Notes: generated from the sequence alone by a model not told the origin. Numbered from the stretch's first letter, positions 1 to 9,537 are shown. The stretch is DNA of 64,000 nucleotides from CAKZQX01 sp034437035 (GCA_034437035.1 DAOTUI010000072.1:78926-142925); one strand, 5' to 3'. Made by a program: numbers and translations.

Positions 1-1
1 G

Positions 2-361
2 GCGGGCCGGCTGGTGGTGCTGGAAATAAATGTACGTCCACCGGGTGGCCTGAGCATCGACATGTTTAACTATGCGAATAATATTGATCTCTACTACCAG
101 TGGGCCGGCGTGATTACGCAGAATCGCTTTTCGGCCCGGTTTTCCTGGCCGTACCATATCTGTTATGCCGGACGCAAGCATAACAAGCCTTATCTGCATA
201 CCCATGACCAGATTATGCATACTTACGGCGCTCTGGTTATCCATCATCAGCCAATGAGCCGCATATTTCGGGATGCGATGGGCGACTATGGCTACCTGGT
301 GCGTTCATCCGATTGTGATGAGGCAATCGCAATTGCGCAGTTTATTCAGGCTAAAGTCTAA
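2..361 (+). CDS. ATP-grasp domain protein, C-terminal part (5' truncated by window edge)
   Basis: The frame is open from the first bases of the window, so the N-terminus lies upstream. The visible ~119 residues begin with a strand ending in EINVRPPGG, the glutamate/asparagine/arginine signature near the C-terminus of ATP-grasp ligases that binds Mg-ATP (E and N as metal ligands). After it comes a helical tail with D-L-Y-Y-Q-W-A, typical of carbamoyl-phosphate-synthase-like or biotin-carboxylase-like ATP-grasp proteins that join a carboxylate to an amine or thiol. The substrate cannot be told from this fragment. A DUF1499 gene follows 18 bp downstream on the same strand. The GTG at position 14 is internal and I do not regard it as the start. 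Confidence 0.6.
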   Translation, partial: AGRLVVLEINVRPPGGLSIDMFNYANNIDLYYQWAGVITQNRFSARFSWPYHICYAGRKHNKPYLHTHDQIMHTYGALVIHHQPMSRIFRDAMGDYGYLVRSSDCDEAIAIAQFIQAKV

Positions 362-379
362 AAAGGCAAACCATACCGT

Positions 380-841
380 ATGCTCAAGTTTATTCTTATC
401 ACCATCACCGCCCTGGTTATCCTCGGCTTTGCCGGTATCTTCATCTGGGCACGTACCGCATCCCGTCCCGAGAATCTGGGCGTAACTAATGGGCAACTCG
501 CGCCCTGCCCCGATACACCCAACTGCGTCACCACACAACAGGGCAATCCCGACCAGCAGATGGAACCACTACGCTATACGACCTCCCAGGAGGAAGCACA
601 GGCACGCCTGCTCCAGATTGTCGAGACGATGCCACGCTCACGGATCATTACCAACCAGCCGGGCTACATTGCCGTGGAGTATCGCTCCCCAACCTTCGGC
701 TTCCCGGATGATACGGAGTTTCTGTTTGATGCGGAGAACAATGTAATTCATTTTCGCTCGGCTGCGCGGCTGGGGCGCTCGGATCTGGGGGTCAACCGGG
801 AACGCATGGAGGAGATCCGGCAGAAGTTTCACGCATCATAA
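380..841 (+). CDS. DUF1499 domain-containing membrane-anchored protein
   Basis: The protein has 153 aa. Residues 4-24 form one hydrophobic N-terminal segment (signal anchor). The rest matches the DUF1499 pattern: a CPDTPNCV motif near residue 43, then PRSRII, FGFPDDTEF, and a C-terminal block with RSAARLGRSDLGVNR. DUF1499 proteins are conserved but have no established biochemical role; the fold is probably periplasmic or membrane-proximal. It follows the ATP-grasp gene by 18 bp, so co-transcription is likely, and it ends 2 bp before the convergent cca gene. The family call is firm; the function is unknown. Confidence 0.8.
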   Translation: MLKFILITITALVILGFAGIFIWARTASRPENLGVTNGQLAPCPDTPNCVTTQQGNPDQQMEPLRYTTSQEEAQARLLQIVETMPRSRIITNQPGYIAVEYRSPTFGFPDDTEFLFDAENNVIHFRSAARLGRSDLGVNRERMEEIRQKFHAS

Positions 842-843
842 TA

Positions 844-2157
844 TCACTCCGCGTCTTGTAACTCCTGCCGGCGCTGCATTGCCCAGGCTTCCTCATCCGC
901 GCGGGTGGCAATCAGACCATCAAGCCGGGCAGCGCGTAGCTCACGCAGGATCTGCCCAAGCTGCGGCCCCGGCAGAATACCCAACCGCCGTAACGCATGC
1001 CCGTCGAGCAGTTGCATCGCCGGTTGTAGATGCACCAGGTAGTGCGTAATCACTTCGGGAATGGGCGACGGCTCCGCCACGCGTACCACCTCCAGCGTCA
1101 CCACACCAAAAGGTCGCAGCAGATGATCCAGTTCGCTGTTGCGCAGGTTGTGTGTAAGCTGATCGCGGATTGCCTGCAGCGCATTCAATTCGCGTAGGAG
1201 CCGCGCGGCATCACCCGGCAGGCGGTAGCGCACCGCTAGATCGTTCCGCTCCTCCGCCGTGAGATCATATGTCAAGAGACCAGCGTAGTGCAACGGATTG
1301 AGGCTGGTAGCTTCAGCAGCGCGGGCGCGGACGCAACGTGCAGCCAGGGCTGCACTCCAGTGCAGCGGCGCGAAGATATGCGGCGTCACCCTCCACGCAT
1401 CCGCCAGACGCAATACTTCTTCCGGTTGGGGCTCCGCAAGCGCAAGACAAAGCTCTGTGCGAATACGATCCGGACTGGTTGCTTCCAGCCGACCCCGCGT
1501 TAAGGCTCCCGCAAGCAACGTCTGCGTGTGCGGCTCCAGATGGAACCCTAGCCGAGCCGCCAGGCGCAACCCCCGCAGTATGCGCGTCGGATCATCGTCA
1601 AAACTCACGTCGTGCAGCACGCGCAGGCGGCCTGCGGCCAGATCCTGCCGACCCTCGAACGGGTCCAGCAGCGTGGTGGGGGCCAGATGTCCATCAACGG
1701 TTCGCACCGGCAGCGCTATCGCATTGATGCTAAAATCGCGCCGCCGCAAGTCCTGGTCAATGCCGGCAGGCTGCACCACCGGCAGCGCCGCCGGCTGAGG
1801 ATACTGCTCAACCCGGGTGCGCGCCAGGTCAAGCGCAAGCGGATGGGCCATTGCCTCGGCGTGGAACTTCTCCAGGATGACCGTCGCCGTACCAAAAGCG
1901 CGATGCGCGGCACTGACCGTGCCCTCCAGATCTGCCGCCAGCATGCGCCCAAACGCCACCGCATCACCCTCGACCATCAGATCCAGGTCACGCTCAATCG
2001 GTTGCTCCAGCAGCAGGTCGCGGACAACACCACCTACCAACCAGAGCGTCACCTGCTGCACCTGTGCCAGCGCAGCAGCCCGCACCAGCAACGCCTGAAG
2101 CGGTTGGCTCAACCCTGATAGCAATGCAGAGTCGGCACGATGAGTAAGTTCAGGCAT
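844..2157 (-). CDS. cca: CCA tRNA nucleotidyltransferase / poly(A) polymerase family protein
   Basis: The protein has 437 aa and belongs to the class II tRNA nucleotidyltransferase family, which adds or repairs the 3' CCA of tRNAs from CTP and ATP. Visible motifs in order: GGVVRD (nucleotide-binding GGxxR loop, about residue 42), RDLDLMV carrying the two metal-binding aspartates, RRDFSINAIAL, and DPTRILRGLRLAARLGF of the neck domain. The C-terminal half is helical, as expected for body and tail domains. CCA-adding and A-adding members cannot be separated by eye; because the neighbouring tRNA already encodes CCA, a repair role is possible. The tRNA-Val gene lies about 50 bp upstream on the opposite strand. 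Confidence 0.88.
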   Translation of the reverse strand: MPELTHRADSALLSGLSQPLQALLVRAAALAQVQQVTLWLVGGVVRDLLLEQPIERDLDLMVEGDAVAFGRMLAADLEGTVSAAHRAFGTATVILEKFHAEAMAHPLALDLARTRVEQYPQPAALPVVQPAGIDQDLRRRDFSINAIALPVRTVDGHLAPTTLLDPFEGRQDLAAGRLRVLHDVSFDDDPTRILRGLRLAARLGFHLEPHTQTLLAGALTRGRLEATSPDRIRTELCLALAEPQPEEVLRLADAWRVTPHIFAPLHWSAALAARCVRARAAEATSLNPLHYAGLLTYDLTAEERNDLAVRYRLPGDAARLLRELNALQAIRDQLTHNLRNSELDHLLRPFGVVTLEVVRVAEPSPIPEVITHYLVHLQPAMQLLDGHALRRLGILPGPQLGQILRELRAARLDGLIATRADEEAWAMQRRQELQDAE

Positions 2158-2164
2158 AACTTCC

Positions 2165-2193
2165 TTGACAGTCAGGCTGTTCAGTGTTAAGAT
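2165..2193 (+). promoter_or_regulatory. Sigma-70-type promoter of the tRNA-Val gene
   Basis: TTGACA at 2165-2170 and TAAGAT at 2188-2193 are separated by exactly 17 bp. The tRNA begins 12 bp after the -10 box, so the start site would lie only a few bases before the mature 5' end. Spacing and the consensus -35 make this one of the clearest promoters in the window. Confidence 0.7.
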
Positions 2194-2200
2194 CTAGCAT

Positions 2201-2282
<82 letters not shown>

Positions 2283-2342
2283 GACCATTGTAACGCAACT
2301 CAGCCGAAATCGAAGCAGCAGTCCTGCAAACCAACATCCGCT

Positions 2343-2378
2343 AACCACCTCGATTACAACCGGGGTGGTTGTTTGTGT
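2343..2378 (+). terminator. Possible terminator after tRNA-Val
   Basis: A 7-bp stem AACCACC/GGTGGTT (2343-2349 with 2364-2370) is followed by GTTTGTGT. The T tract is interrupted and the loop is 14 nt, so this is a weak intrinsic terminator at best, but it lies where tRNA transcription would end. Confidence 0.35.
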
Positions 2379-2724
2379 AATCTCAATCCGGCAGCAACCC
2401 CCGTCGAACAGGCGTTCCGGGAAGGCATCGGTGAGCTACACAACATCATTTTTCGCCGGAATACTAATTCTCCTGGTATGTATCTTGCTAGGAGACCTGC
2501 TATGAGGGTATCAGGCATTCATCACTTGTTCATCATAGACATTATCAAATTTTTATCAAAATCAGTACTCTGGTCCCTTTCATACGTAGCTATTTCATAC
2601 TATGATGTAATAGTACCTAAGCGTCTACCATGGTGACTCGTAAAATGGTAAACGGAGCAGTATACTCATAGAGATAAAGACACATAACTATGTTGGTTCC
2701 GCTTAGCAGCAGGAGAAGACAAAA
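2379..2724. other. Intergenic region without a recognisable gene
   Basis: These ~346 bp between the tRNA and the ELWxxDGT gene become AT-rich around 2520-2600. The only open frames are short and lack family motifs. An A-rich stretch with GCAGGAGAAG just before 2725 is the ribosome-binding site of the next gene. Confidence 0.6.
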
Positions 2725-5712
2725 ATGAATACCCCAATACCATTTCAACGTCTCACCCAGGGTATGTGCCTCCTCCTCGGCCTGGCATTTGCCTGGCTCG
2801 TTTTGCATCCTGGTGTCGCGCTGACCGCTCCACCGGCACCCTATCTGGTTAAGGATATTGGTACGACCGCCAGTAACCCATCCTGGCTGGTGACAATGAA
2901 TGGACGGTTGTTCTTCAGCGCCACCGACAATCAGACCGGCATGGAAATCTGGACGAGTGATGGTACCCCGGAGGGAACGTTCCTCCTGAAGGATATTTCC
3001 CCGGGAAGCAGTAGTTCATATCCAACCTCATTAACGGTTATGAACGGACAACTCTTCTTTGCCGCCAGTGATGGGAATAGTGGGCAGGAGCTATGGGTCA
3101 GCGATGGTACCGCAGCCGGAACCCGCCTGCTCAAGGATATCCGTACCGGGGCGGAGAGTTCCTCACCGTATAACCTGACTGCTGTTGGGAAGCAATTATT
3201 TTTTGTAGCATATGAGCCGGTCGCCGGGAAAGAACTCTGGGCTAGTGACGGTACTGCGGCCGGAACTCGCCTGGTTAAGGATATTCAACCGGGTGACGGC
3301 TGGTCATCCCCGGTATACCTGACTGCGCTCAATAGTGGCCTCTTCTTTAGCGCCGATGATGGTGCCAACGGACGTGAGCTCTGGTTTAGTAATGGTACAC
3401 CGGCAGGAACATATCTGGTCCAGGATATCGAACCGGGTACCGGTGGCTCGTTCCCTGATAATCTCGTAGCCGGTGCTGATCGCCTGTTTTTTGTCGCTAC
3501 GACGAGTGAAACCGGACGCGAGGTATGGAACAGCGGCGGTTCTACGGTGAACACCCGGCTTATTCGTGACATTAATCCAGGCAGCAGTAGCTCGCTGGCT
3601 AACGATCTGGCAGTTGTCAATAAAGAGCTATTTTTTGGTGCTACCAATGGCAGCACCGGGCGTGAACTCTGGAGAAGTGACGGGACATTGGCAGGAACGG
3701 CTCTGGTGGGGGATTTGAACCCCGGTGCCGCCGAAGGCAAACCAGACCACCTGACCAACGTCAATGGGCAATTATTTTTCACCGCAACAAATGGTCAAAC
3801 GGGGGAAGAACTCTGGACATTGTCCGGCGGAGAAAAATTTGTTCTAATGAAAGATATTGTACCGGGATCAGACGGTTCGTCTCCCCGGTATTTAACTGCA
3901 TTTAACGATACAGTTTTCTTCGCTGCAACTGAACCTACATATGGCACTGAACTTTATCAGAGCAACGGCATGGCAAGTGGCACATCCATGGTTGCCGACA
4001 TCGCCCCCGGCTCACTCTCTTCCAACCCGCGATCACTGACTGTCACCGGGACAACGCTCTTCTTTACTGCCGATAACGGAACTACCGGCCGCGAATTGTG
4101 GGCCTTGCCGCTATCTGCATATGTACCAACACCGACCAACACGGCAACCAACACGCCAGTACCACCGACGCCAACCAACACGGCAACTAATACGCCGACC
4201 AATACACCCGTGCCGCCCACACCAACCAATACGGCAACCAACACGCCGGTGCCGCCAACGGCAACGAGCACGCCGAAGATAGTGCCTACCATAACCGGAA
4301 ATGTTATTTTCGATAACACCGAGGTACCGCTCTGTCTATATGATCCATCCATCATTCGTGTCGATGGACAGGTCAGTCTCCAGCCGGTTGATGCAGTGGC
4401 ACGCCTGCAGGTCTCCTGGGAGATTGTGCATCCTCAGGATCTGCTCACCGGGCCTGTATTTGAGAATTACGGGCTTGTGCGGGATGGTGACCAGTTTAGT
4501 GTGGAAGTCGAGTGGCCGGGAATACGACCAGATGATAAAGTTGTCGAGTTGCATGTAAATGCTTTGCTGCTCGATGCTACAACTGGCGATCCCCTCATGT
4601 CCGAAGAAACGTCTGTGGCATACTACTGGTATGATTGGTACTGTCCACCGCCAACACCGCGACCGGCAACTGACACGCCAACGGATATGCCAACTGAGAC
4701 CAGCACGCTGACGGCGACCGGTACGCCAACGGATGTGCCGACCATAACCAGTACGCCGACCAGTACGCCAACGGATGTGCCGACCATAACCAGTACGCCG
4801 ACCAGTACGCCAACGGATGTGCCGACCATAACCAGTACGCCGACCAGTACATTAACGCCGACCAGTACGCCGACCAGTACATTAACGCCGACCAGTACAT
4901 CAACGCCGACTAATACGCCGACACCAACCAGTACGCCGGATCTCTCGCGTGAACCTGAATTCGCCGCATGCCCGGCTGGTATGGATGAAATTGGTACGTT
5001 CGACAACTATGTGCGACGGGATAAAGAGCCACGTTCGCATACCTACGATCTGGATCTATCTGAAGATGCCCGTTTGACCGTTCTGGGATATGCTGAGGAA
5101 GGGCATCCCGATGCCTGCCCGGATGGACGGCTTTGTGGGCAGGGACAGATGCATGAAGAATTCCGGGTTAGCATCAATGATGCAACGATTGGAGTACATC
5201 ATGATCGTGGGGCCGTTAATACCTGGATTCCGGTAGGCCCCTGGCAAACATCGTCTGTGGTTTCTGCCGATGATAACGTAGTTATGGAAGTCTCGCATCT
5301 GCTTGGTGGGAGAACGGCCGAGTCGGTTTCCTTCAAGCTAACGGTATGCGCGGAACCGGTTACACCGGGAGACGACGACGATGATGACGATGACGGCGGC
5401 AATGACGATGACGACCCAACAGTCGTAGCCGAGAAGAAGGTAAGTCCTGTTCTGGAGTGTGTTGTCCACGAGGATGACGGCACATACACGGCCTATTTTG
5501 GGTATTACAACCCGAATGATATTACGGTCGAGATTGATCGCGGCCGGCATAACCGGTTCACACCCAGACCGCAGGAGCGTGATCAACCTGATGTCTTCCA
5601 ACCAGGGCGTAAGCGGGCTGTCTTCAGTGTGCCCTTTAACGGCAATCACCTGGTCTGGACGCTGAATGGAAAAACGTCAACAGCGTCACGCGACTCGCAA
5701 CGTTGCCGTTGA
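2725..5712 (+). CDS. Secreted ELWxxDGT-repeat protein with Thr/Pro-rich stalks and Asp-rich segment
   Basis: The protein has 995 aa with a clear signal peptide (hydrophobic about residues 12-32, then APP). Residues ~36-465 hold eight to nine tandem ~48-residue repeats with the core E-L-W-x-S-D-G-T-x-x-G-T-x-L-x-K-D-I, the ELWxxDGT family, predicted to form a beta-propeller-like extracellular domain. Two low-complexity linkers of the TPTNT/TPTSTP type (nt ~4128-4280 and 4648-4940) separate a small beta domain with CPPP and a second domain (CPAGMDE onward). A run of about eight Asp follows (residues ~880-895), then a last Cys-containing domain ending at NSQRC-like residues. No sortase or PEP-CTERM signal is visible. 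AGGAG lies before the start. The role is probably cell-surface or sheath-associated; the ligand is unknown. Confidence 0.82.
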   Translation: MNTPIPFQRLTQGMCLLLGLAFAWLVLHPGVALTAPPAPYLVKDIGTTASNPSWLVTMNGRLFFSATDNQTGMEIWTSDGTPEGTFLLKDISPGSSSSYPTSLTVMNGQLFFAASDGNSGQELWVSDGTAAGTRLLKDIRTGAESSSPYNLTAVGKQLFFVAYEPVAGKELWASDGTAAGTRLVKDIQPGDGWSSPVYLTALNSGLFFSADDGANGRELWFSNGTPAGTYLVQDIEPGTGGSFPDNLVAGADRLFFVATTSETGREVWNSGGSTVNTRLIRDINPGSSSSLANDLAVVNKELFFGATNGSTGRELWRSDGTLAGTALVGDLNPGAAEGKPDHLTNVNGQLFFTATNGQTGEELWTLSGGEKFVLMKDIVPGSDGSSPRYLTAFNDTVFFAATEPTYGTELYQSNGMASGTSMVADIAPGSLSSNPRSLTVTGTTLFFTADNGTTGRELWALPLSAYVPTPTNTATNTPVPPTPTNTATNTPTNTPVPPTPTNTATNTPVPPTATSTPKIVPTITGNVIFDNTEVPLCLYDPSIIRVDGQVSLQPVDAVARLQVSWEIVHPQDLLTGPVFENYGLVRDGDQFSVEVEWPGIRPDDKVVELHVNALLLDATTGDPLMSEETSVAYYWYDWYCPPPTPRPATDTPTDMPTETSTLTATGTPTDVPTITSTPTSTPTDVPTITSTPTSTPTDVPTITSTPTSTLTPTSTPTSTLTPTSTSTPTNTPTPTSTPDLSREPEFAACPAGMDEIGTFDNYVRRDKEPRSHTYDLDLSEDARLTVLGYAEEGHPDACPDGRLCGQGQMHEEFRVSINDATIGVHHDRGAVNTWIPVGPWQTSSVVSADDNVVMEVSHLLGGRTAESVSFKLTVCAEPVTPGDDDDDDDDGGNDDDDPTVVAEKKVSPVLECVVHEDDGTYTAYFGYYNPNDITVEIDRGRHNRFTPRPQERDQPDVFQPGRKRAVFSVPFNGNHLVWTLNGKTSTASRDSQRCR

Positions 5713-5743
5713 CCTTTAACATCACGCCCCCCGATACAATTTC

Positions 5744-5778
5744 ACGACCACCACGCAACTCTGCGTGGTGGTCGTTTT
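5744..5778 (+). terminator. Intrinsic terminator of the ELWxxDGT gene
   Basis: A perfect 13-bp stem, ACGACCACCACGC paired with GCGTGGTGGTCGT, has a 6-nt loop and is followed by TTTTAG. It lies 32 bp after the stop codon at 5712 and is a textbook rho-independent terminator. Confidence 0.85.
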
Positions 5779-5880
5779 AGCGATGCTGCGAAGGCTACCT
5801 GGAGATATGGTATCATACAGAGTTGAAGATGCTCTTTGCAGAGATCCGCAGTCTGGTCACTGCTGCGTGTGGGAGGCAAT

Positions 5881-6849
5881 GTGCGCGTTTTTATTACCGG
5901 CATTACCGGGCCGGTCGGCAGTTTTCTGGCAGATTATCTGCTTACGCTCCCGGAAGTTGAGGTGCATGCGTTCAAACGCTGGCGGAGTGATATCCGCCCG
6001 ATTGAACATCTGCGCGGACGGATTGTGCTGCACGAGGGCGACATTGAAGACCCCTTCTCAGTCCAGCGCGCCTTGGAGCAGGCCGCGCCACACCGGGTCT
6101 ATCACCTGGCAGCCCAGAGCTACCCCAGTGAGTCCTGGGATGCACCAATCACCACTATGCGCACGAATGTCGAAGGAACAATCAATCTGCTGGAGGCGGT
6201 ACGGCGGCATGCACCGCAGGCCCGTGTCCATATCGCCGGTAGCAGCGCCGAATATGGCCGGGTTCAACCCGAAGATATACCCATTGTCGAAACCCATCCA
6301 CTACGCCCCCTCAGTCCGTATGGCGTCAGCAAAGCTGCTGCGGAACTCACCGGCCTGCAGTATCACGACAGTTACGGACTGGCAGTTATTGTCACGCGCT
6401 CGTTTAACCATGTTGGCCCGCGCCAGGGCGACCGCTGCTCCATCCAGACATTTTGCCGGCAAATGGCCGCGATTGAAGCAGGACAGCAGGAACCGGTAAT
6501 GTTTGTCGGCAACCTGGAGCCGCGCCGTGACTTCACCCATATGTCTGATGTAGCCCGCGCGCTCTGGATGTTGCTCGAACATGGGCAACCCGGTCAGGTC
6601 TACAATCTCGGCTCAGGTCAGGCGATCCGTATTGGCGATATCGTTACGCTGGTGCATGAGCAGGGGCGCGTTCCTATCAAAGTAGAGGTCGATCCCGCCC
6701 GCTTACGCCCCGTCGATGAGCCGATATTGCTTGGCGACACCCACAAACTGCGCGCCGCCACGGGTTGGGAGCCACGCATTGATATGATCAGTATCGTGGC
6801 CGAACTTCTAGAATACTGGCGCGCCCGAATAACCAGCGATCACCAGTAG
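5881..6849 (+). CDS. NAD-dependent epimerase/dehydratase, GDP-6-deoxy-4-keto-mannose reductase/GDP-mannose dehydratase-like
   Basis: This is an extended SDR enzyme acting on a nucleotide sugar. The N-terminal Rossmann motif is TGITGPVG, then comes a conserved D-I-E, the catalytic S/Y/K set in SSAEYG and YGVSKAAAE, and SFNHVGPRQ. The C-terminal block RPVDEPILLGDTHKLR with GWEP and EYWR is typical of GDP-6-deoxy-D-mannose reductases (Rmd) and GDP-mannose 4,6-dehydratases. The frame is open from an ATG at 5836, but GTG at 5881, 4 bp after GGGAGG, gives the normal family N-terminus, so I chose it (322 aa). The product would feed cell-wall or exopolysaccharide synthesis. Which of the two enzymes it is remains open. 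Confidence 0.8.
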   Translation: MRVFITGITGPVGSFLADYLLTLPEVEVHAFKRWRSDIRPIEHLRGRIVLHEGDIEDPFSVQRALEQAAPHRVYHLAAQSYPSESWDAPITTMRTNVEGTINLLEAVRRHAPQARVHIAGSSAEYGRVQPEDIPIVETHPLRPLSPYGVSKAAAELTGLQYHDSYGLAVIVTRSFNHVGPRQGDRCSIQTFCRQMAAIEAGQQEPVMFVGNLEPRRDFTHMSDVARALWMLLEHGQPGQVYNLGSGQAIRIGDIVTLVHEQGRVPIKVEVDPARLRPVDEPILLGDTHKLRAATGWEPRIDMISIVAELLEYWRARITSDHQ

Positions 6850-6900
6850 TCACCAGTTGCAGTTGCGAAATATGACTGCAAACTGCTGACCCACAAAACC

Positions 6901-7782
6901 ATGGGCACACTTTATCTGGTCAGTACCCCCATCGGCAACCTGGAAGACATAACCCTGCGCGGGGTACGCATCCTGCGCGAGGTCACCCTGATTGCCGCCG
7001 AGGATACGCGCCACACGCAGCGCCTCCTGAAGCGCTACGAGATTCAAACGCCCTGCATTTCGTACCACGAACATAACAAACTGACCCGACTCAATCGGGT
7101 ACTGGACACATTGGCCGAGGGAGATGTTGCGCTCGTCTCCGATGCCGGCACTCCGGCCATCTCCGATCCCGGGTTTGAACTGGTCAACGCATGCATTGCC
7201 GGCGGCTTTCCGGTGCTGCCGATCCCCGGTCCCAGTGCCCCGGTGAGCGCGCTGGTCGTCTCCGGATTACCAACTGACCGTTTTCTCTATGTTGGCTTTC
7301 TGCCGCGCCGAAGCAGCGAGCGCCGCGCCCTGCTAACCGAACTTGCGCCCCTGAGCGTCACGCTGATCTGCTTTGAGGCTCCCCATCGCCTGGTCGAAAC
7401 CCTAACCGATGCCCTGGAGATCCTGGGCGATCGGCGGATTGCCGTCACCAAAGATCTAACCAAATTGCATGAAATGGTGCTGCGGACGGATATCAGTCAA
7501 GCGCAGGCCCATTTCACGACCACCCCCCCCCGGGGGGAGTTTACCCTGGTTATTGCGGGGCGGGAACACCCCGAACCGGAGCGGCAGCGCCGGCAGTCCG
7601 TCACAACCATCACCGCTGCGGAAACAGCTCCCGCAACCGACGAAACAGCCATTGCGGAGCGTCTGCACGCACTACGTGATCAGGGACAGAGCGGCAGTGC
7701 CGCCGCACGGACGGTTGCCCGGGAGTTGGGACTGCAAAAAAGCGACGTGTATCAGATATGGCTAAAGCTATTTGCCAATTAA
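6901..7782 (+). CDS. rsmI: 16S rRNA (cytidine1402-2'-O)-methyltransferase RsmI
   Basis: The protein has 293 aa and starts MGTLYLVSTPIGNLEDITLR, the hallmark N-terminus of RsmI, which 2'-O-methylates C1402 in the decoding centre of 16S rRNA using SAM. Further family motifs are AAEDTRHTQRLLKR, SDAGTPAISDPG, PIPGPSAPVSALVVSGLP and FEAPHRL. The C-terminal ~60 residues after the tetrapyrrole-methylase fold carry a short helix-turn-helix-like tail (QKSDVYQIWLKL), common in RsmI. It lies 51 bp after the epimerase gene and 18 bp before an SDR gene on the same strand. Identification is confident. Confidence 0.95.
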   Translation: MGTLYLVSTPIGNLEDITLRGVRILREVTLIAAEDTRHTQRLLKRYEIQTPCISYHEHNKLTRLNRVLDTLAEGDVALVSDAGTPAISDPGFELVNACIAGGFPVLPIPGPSAPVSALVVSGLPTDRFLYVGFLPRRSSERRALLTELAPLSVTLICFEAPHRLVETLTDALEILGDRRIAVTKDLTKLHEMVLRTDISQAQAHFTTTPPRGEFTLVIAGREHPEPERQRRQSVTTITAAETAPATDETAIAERLHALRDQGQSGSAAARTVARELGLQKSDVYQIWLKLFAN

Positions 7783-7800
7783 CACGAGGAGGAAGGCTAC

Positions 7801-8580
7801 GTGGATCTGAATGAGAGCGTTGTCGTTATTACCGGAGCATCAAGTGGCATCGGCGAAGCAGTCGCCCTTCGGTGTGCTGCCAAAGGTGCGCAGTTAGTGC
7901 TGGCTGCCCGTAGTGCGGACAAATTAGCCGCCCTCGAACAGCAGATTGCGCAGGCGGGTGGGCAAGTGATGGCTGTCACCACCGATGTCACCGATACTGC
8001 ACAGGTGCAGCACCTGGCCGACACCACCCTGCAGCAACACGGTCGGGTGGATGTGCTGATCAACAATGCCGGATTTGGTATTTTTGATCCATTTATCAAT
8101 GCGCAGTTTGACGACCTGGAGCGGATGATGCGGGTCAACTTCTACGGCATGGTTCACTGCACACGCACATTTGTGCCGCAGATGATCGAACGCCGGCGGG
8201 GCCAGATCATTAATATTGCCTCAATTGCCGGTATCATTGCTATGCGCAACATGGCGTTCTACACCGCAACCAAATTTGCCGTAATCGGGTTCAGTCACTC
8301 ACTCCAGCACGAACTGCGCAGCACCGGGGTTAACTGTGTCGTTATCAGTCCCGGCCCGGTGCGCACAAATTTCTTCGAGCAGGCACAGGTGCAGAAGATG
8401 GCCCGCCTGAGCAGACTGTCGCCCTGGCTTAAGGCCGAGGATGTCACGCGCACAATTATCCGAGCCATTGAGCATAACCAGTCCGGCGAGATTATTCTCC
8501 CGGCGATCACGCGTCCGCTGGTGGTATTGGGACGCGCTTTTCCAGGACTGGTAAAACTGGTAGCCCGCATAACCGGATAA
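7801..8580 (+). CDS. SDR family NAD(P)-dependent oxidoreductase
   Basis: This is a classical short-chain dehydrogenase of 259 aa. It has TGASSGIGEA (cofactor loop, residues ~11-20), NNAGFG, the catalytic Ser in NIASIAG and YTATK (Tyr/Lys pair). The tail includes KAEDVTRTIIRAIEH and a hydrophobic C-terminal segment, typical of DltE/YqjQ-like SDRs of unassigned substrate. The start is GTG at 7801, 10 bp after GAGGAGG. It is 18 bp downstream of rsmI and probably co-transcribed. The substrate cannot be inferred. Confidence 0.88.
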   Translation: MDLNESVVVITGASSGIGEAVALRCAAKGAQLVLAARSADKLAALEQQIAQAGGQVMAVTTDVTDTAQVQHLADTTLQQHGRVDVLINNAGFGIFDPFINAQFDDLERMMRVNFYGMVHCTRTFVPQMIERRRGQIINIASIAGIIAMRNMAFYTATKFAVIGFSHSLQHELRSTGVNCVVISPGPVRTNFFEQAQVQKMARLSRLSPWLKAEDVTRTIIRAIEHNQSGEIILPAITRPLVVLGRAFPGLVKLVARITG

Positions 8581-8588
8581 TCCGCTCC

Positions 8589-9476
8589 TCAAAGCACATC
8601 AATAACTTCCAACGCTATCCGTAACTGCGCCGCCTCATCGTCCGTAAGATTGGTCAGCGGCACCCGCACACTGGTACGCGGCAGATCGCTACGCCAGGGA
8701 AGCACCGCTTTGAGTGGCGGTGGGGTAGGGTTGGGAAGCAGGGCACGTACCGCTGCGAGGCGGGCCTGCGGGGTGGCAACATCTCTGCCATGCTGATGGG
8801 CATCAAACACGGCACGCACCAGATCCGGCCAGACATTGGAGAGCGCCGAGATAACCCCCGCTGCGTTTGCGGCCAGGGCATTGGCAACCTGAGTATCACT
8901 CCCGCTAAAGATCCGTAGTTGGGGATACCGCTGGATCAGATCTGTCGTATGCTGAATATCTCCACTGCTATCTTTAATCCCATAAAACTGATGCGCGTGG
9001 CTTGCCAGCAACCCCTCAATCACCAGCGGCGTGATCGGTACGGCCGTTACCGCCGGGATATGGTAGAGCAGCAACCGCGCAGCCTCGGGTAGCGCATCAC
9101 ACAGCGCCCGGTAGTAGTTCAGCATGCCTTCCGGACGCCCATTTTTGAAGTAGAAGGGTGGCATAACCAGGATTGCGTCGGCTCCGTGATCCAGCGCATA
9201 CTGGCTCAATGTCACCGTTTCGGCAAGTGCCGCACAACCGGTCCCGACAATAACTGCCAACCCACCCCGATGACTCAGTACCAGGTCAAGGACCCTTTGG
9301 CGTTCGCTCAATCCGAGCGACGGCCCCTCGCCGGTTGTGCCCAGTGCCAGCACACCATGGATACCATGACTTTCCAGAAAGCGTAAATGTGCCGGAATCC
9401 ACTCATAATCGACTGATCCAATATCACTGATGAAGGGCGTCAGCGTCGCACAGATAACCCCACTTAAATTTTGCAT
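8589..9476 (-). CDS. Dihydrodipicolinate synthase/N-acetylneuraminate lyase family protein
   Basis: This is a TIM-barrel class I aldolase of 295 aa. Visible motifs: ALGTTGEGPSLG (pyruvate-binding GTTGE), YHIPAVT containing the active-site Tyr, and YGIKDSSGD with the Schiff-base Lys. The family includes DapA, NanA and KDG/KDPG aldolases. It lacks close DapA hallmarks outside the core, and no lysine-pathway genes are nearby, so a sugar-acid lyase is equally possible. It converges on the SDR gene (8-bp gap) and lies 61 bp downstream of the glycosyltransferase-like gene on the same strand. Confidence 0.82.
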   Translation of the reverse strand: MQNLSGVICATLTPFISDIGSVDYEWIPAHLRFLESHGIHGVLALGTTGEGPSLGLSERQRVLDLVLSHRGGLAVIVGTGCAALAETVTLSQYALDHGADAILVMPPFYFKNGRPEGMLNYYRALCDALPEAARLLLYHIPAVTAVPITPLVIEGLLASHAHQFYGIKDSSGDIQHTTDLIQRYPQLRIFSGSDTQVANALAANAAGVISALSNVWPDLVRAVFDAHQHGRDVATPQARLAAVRALLPNPTPPPLKAVLPWRSDLPRTSVRVPLTNLTDDEAAQLRIALEVIDVL

Positions 9477-9537
9477 AATTTCCCTTATTCCTGATCAGCA
9501 GATCCGGCATTGCCTGCTATTCCCCGACGACATAGCT

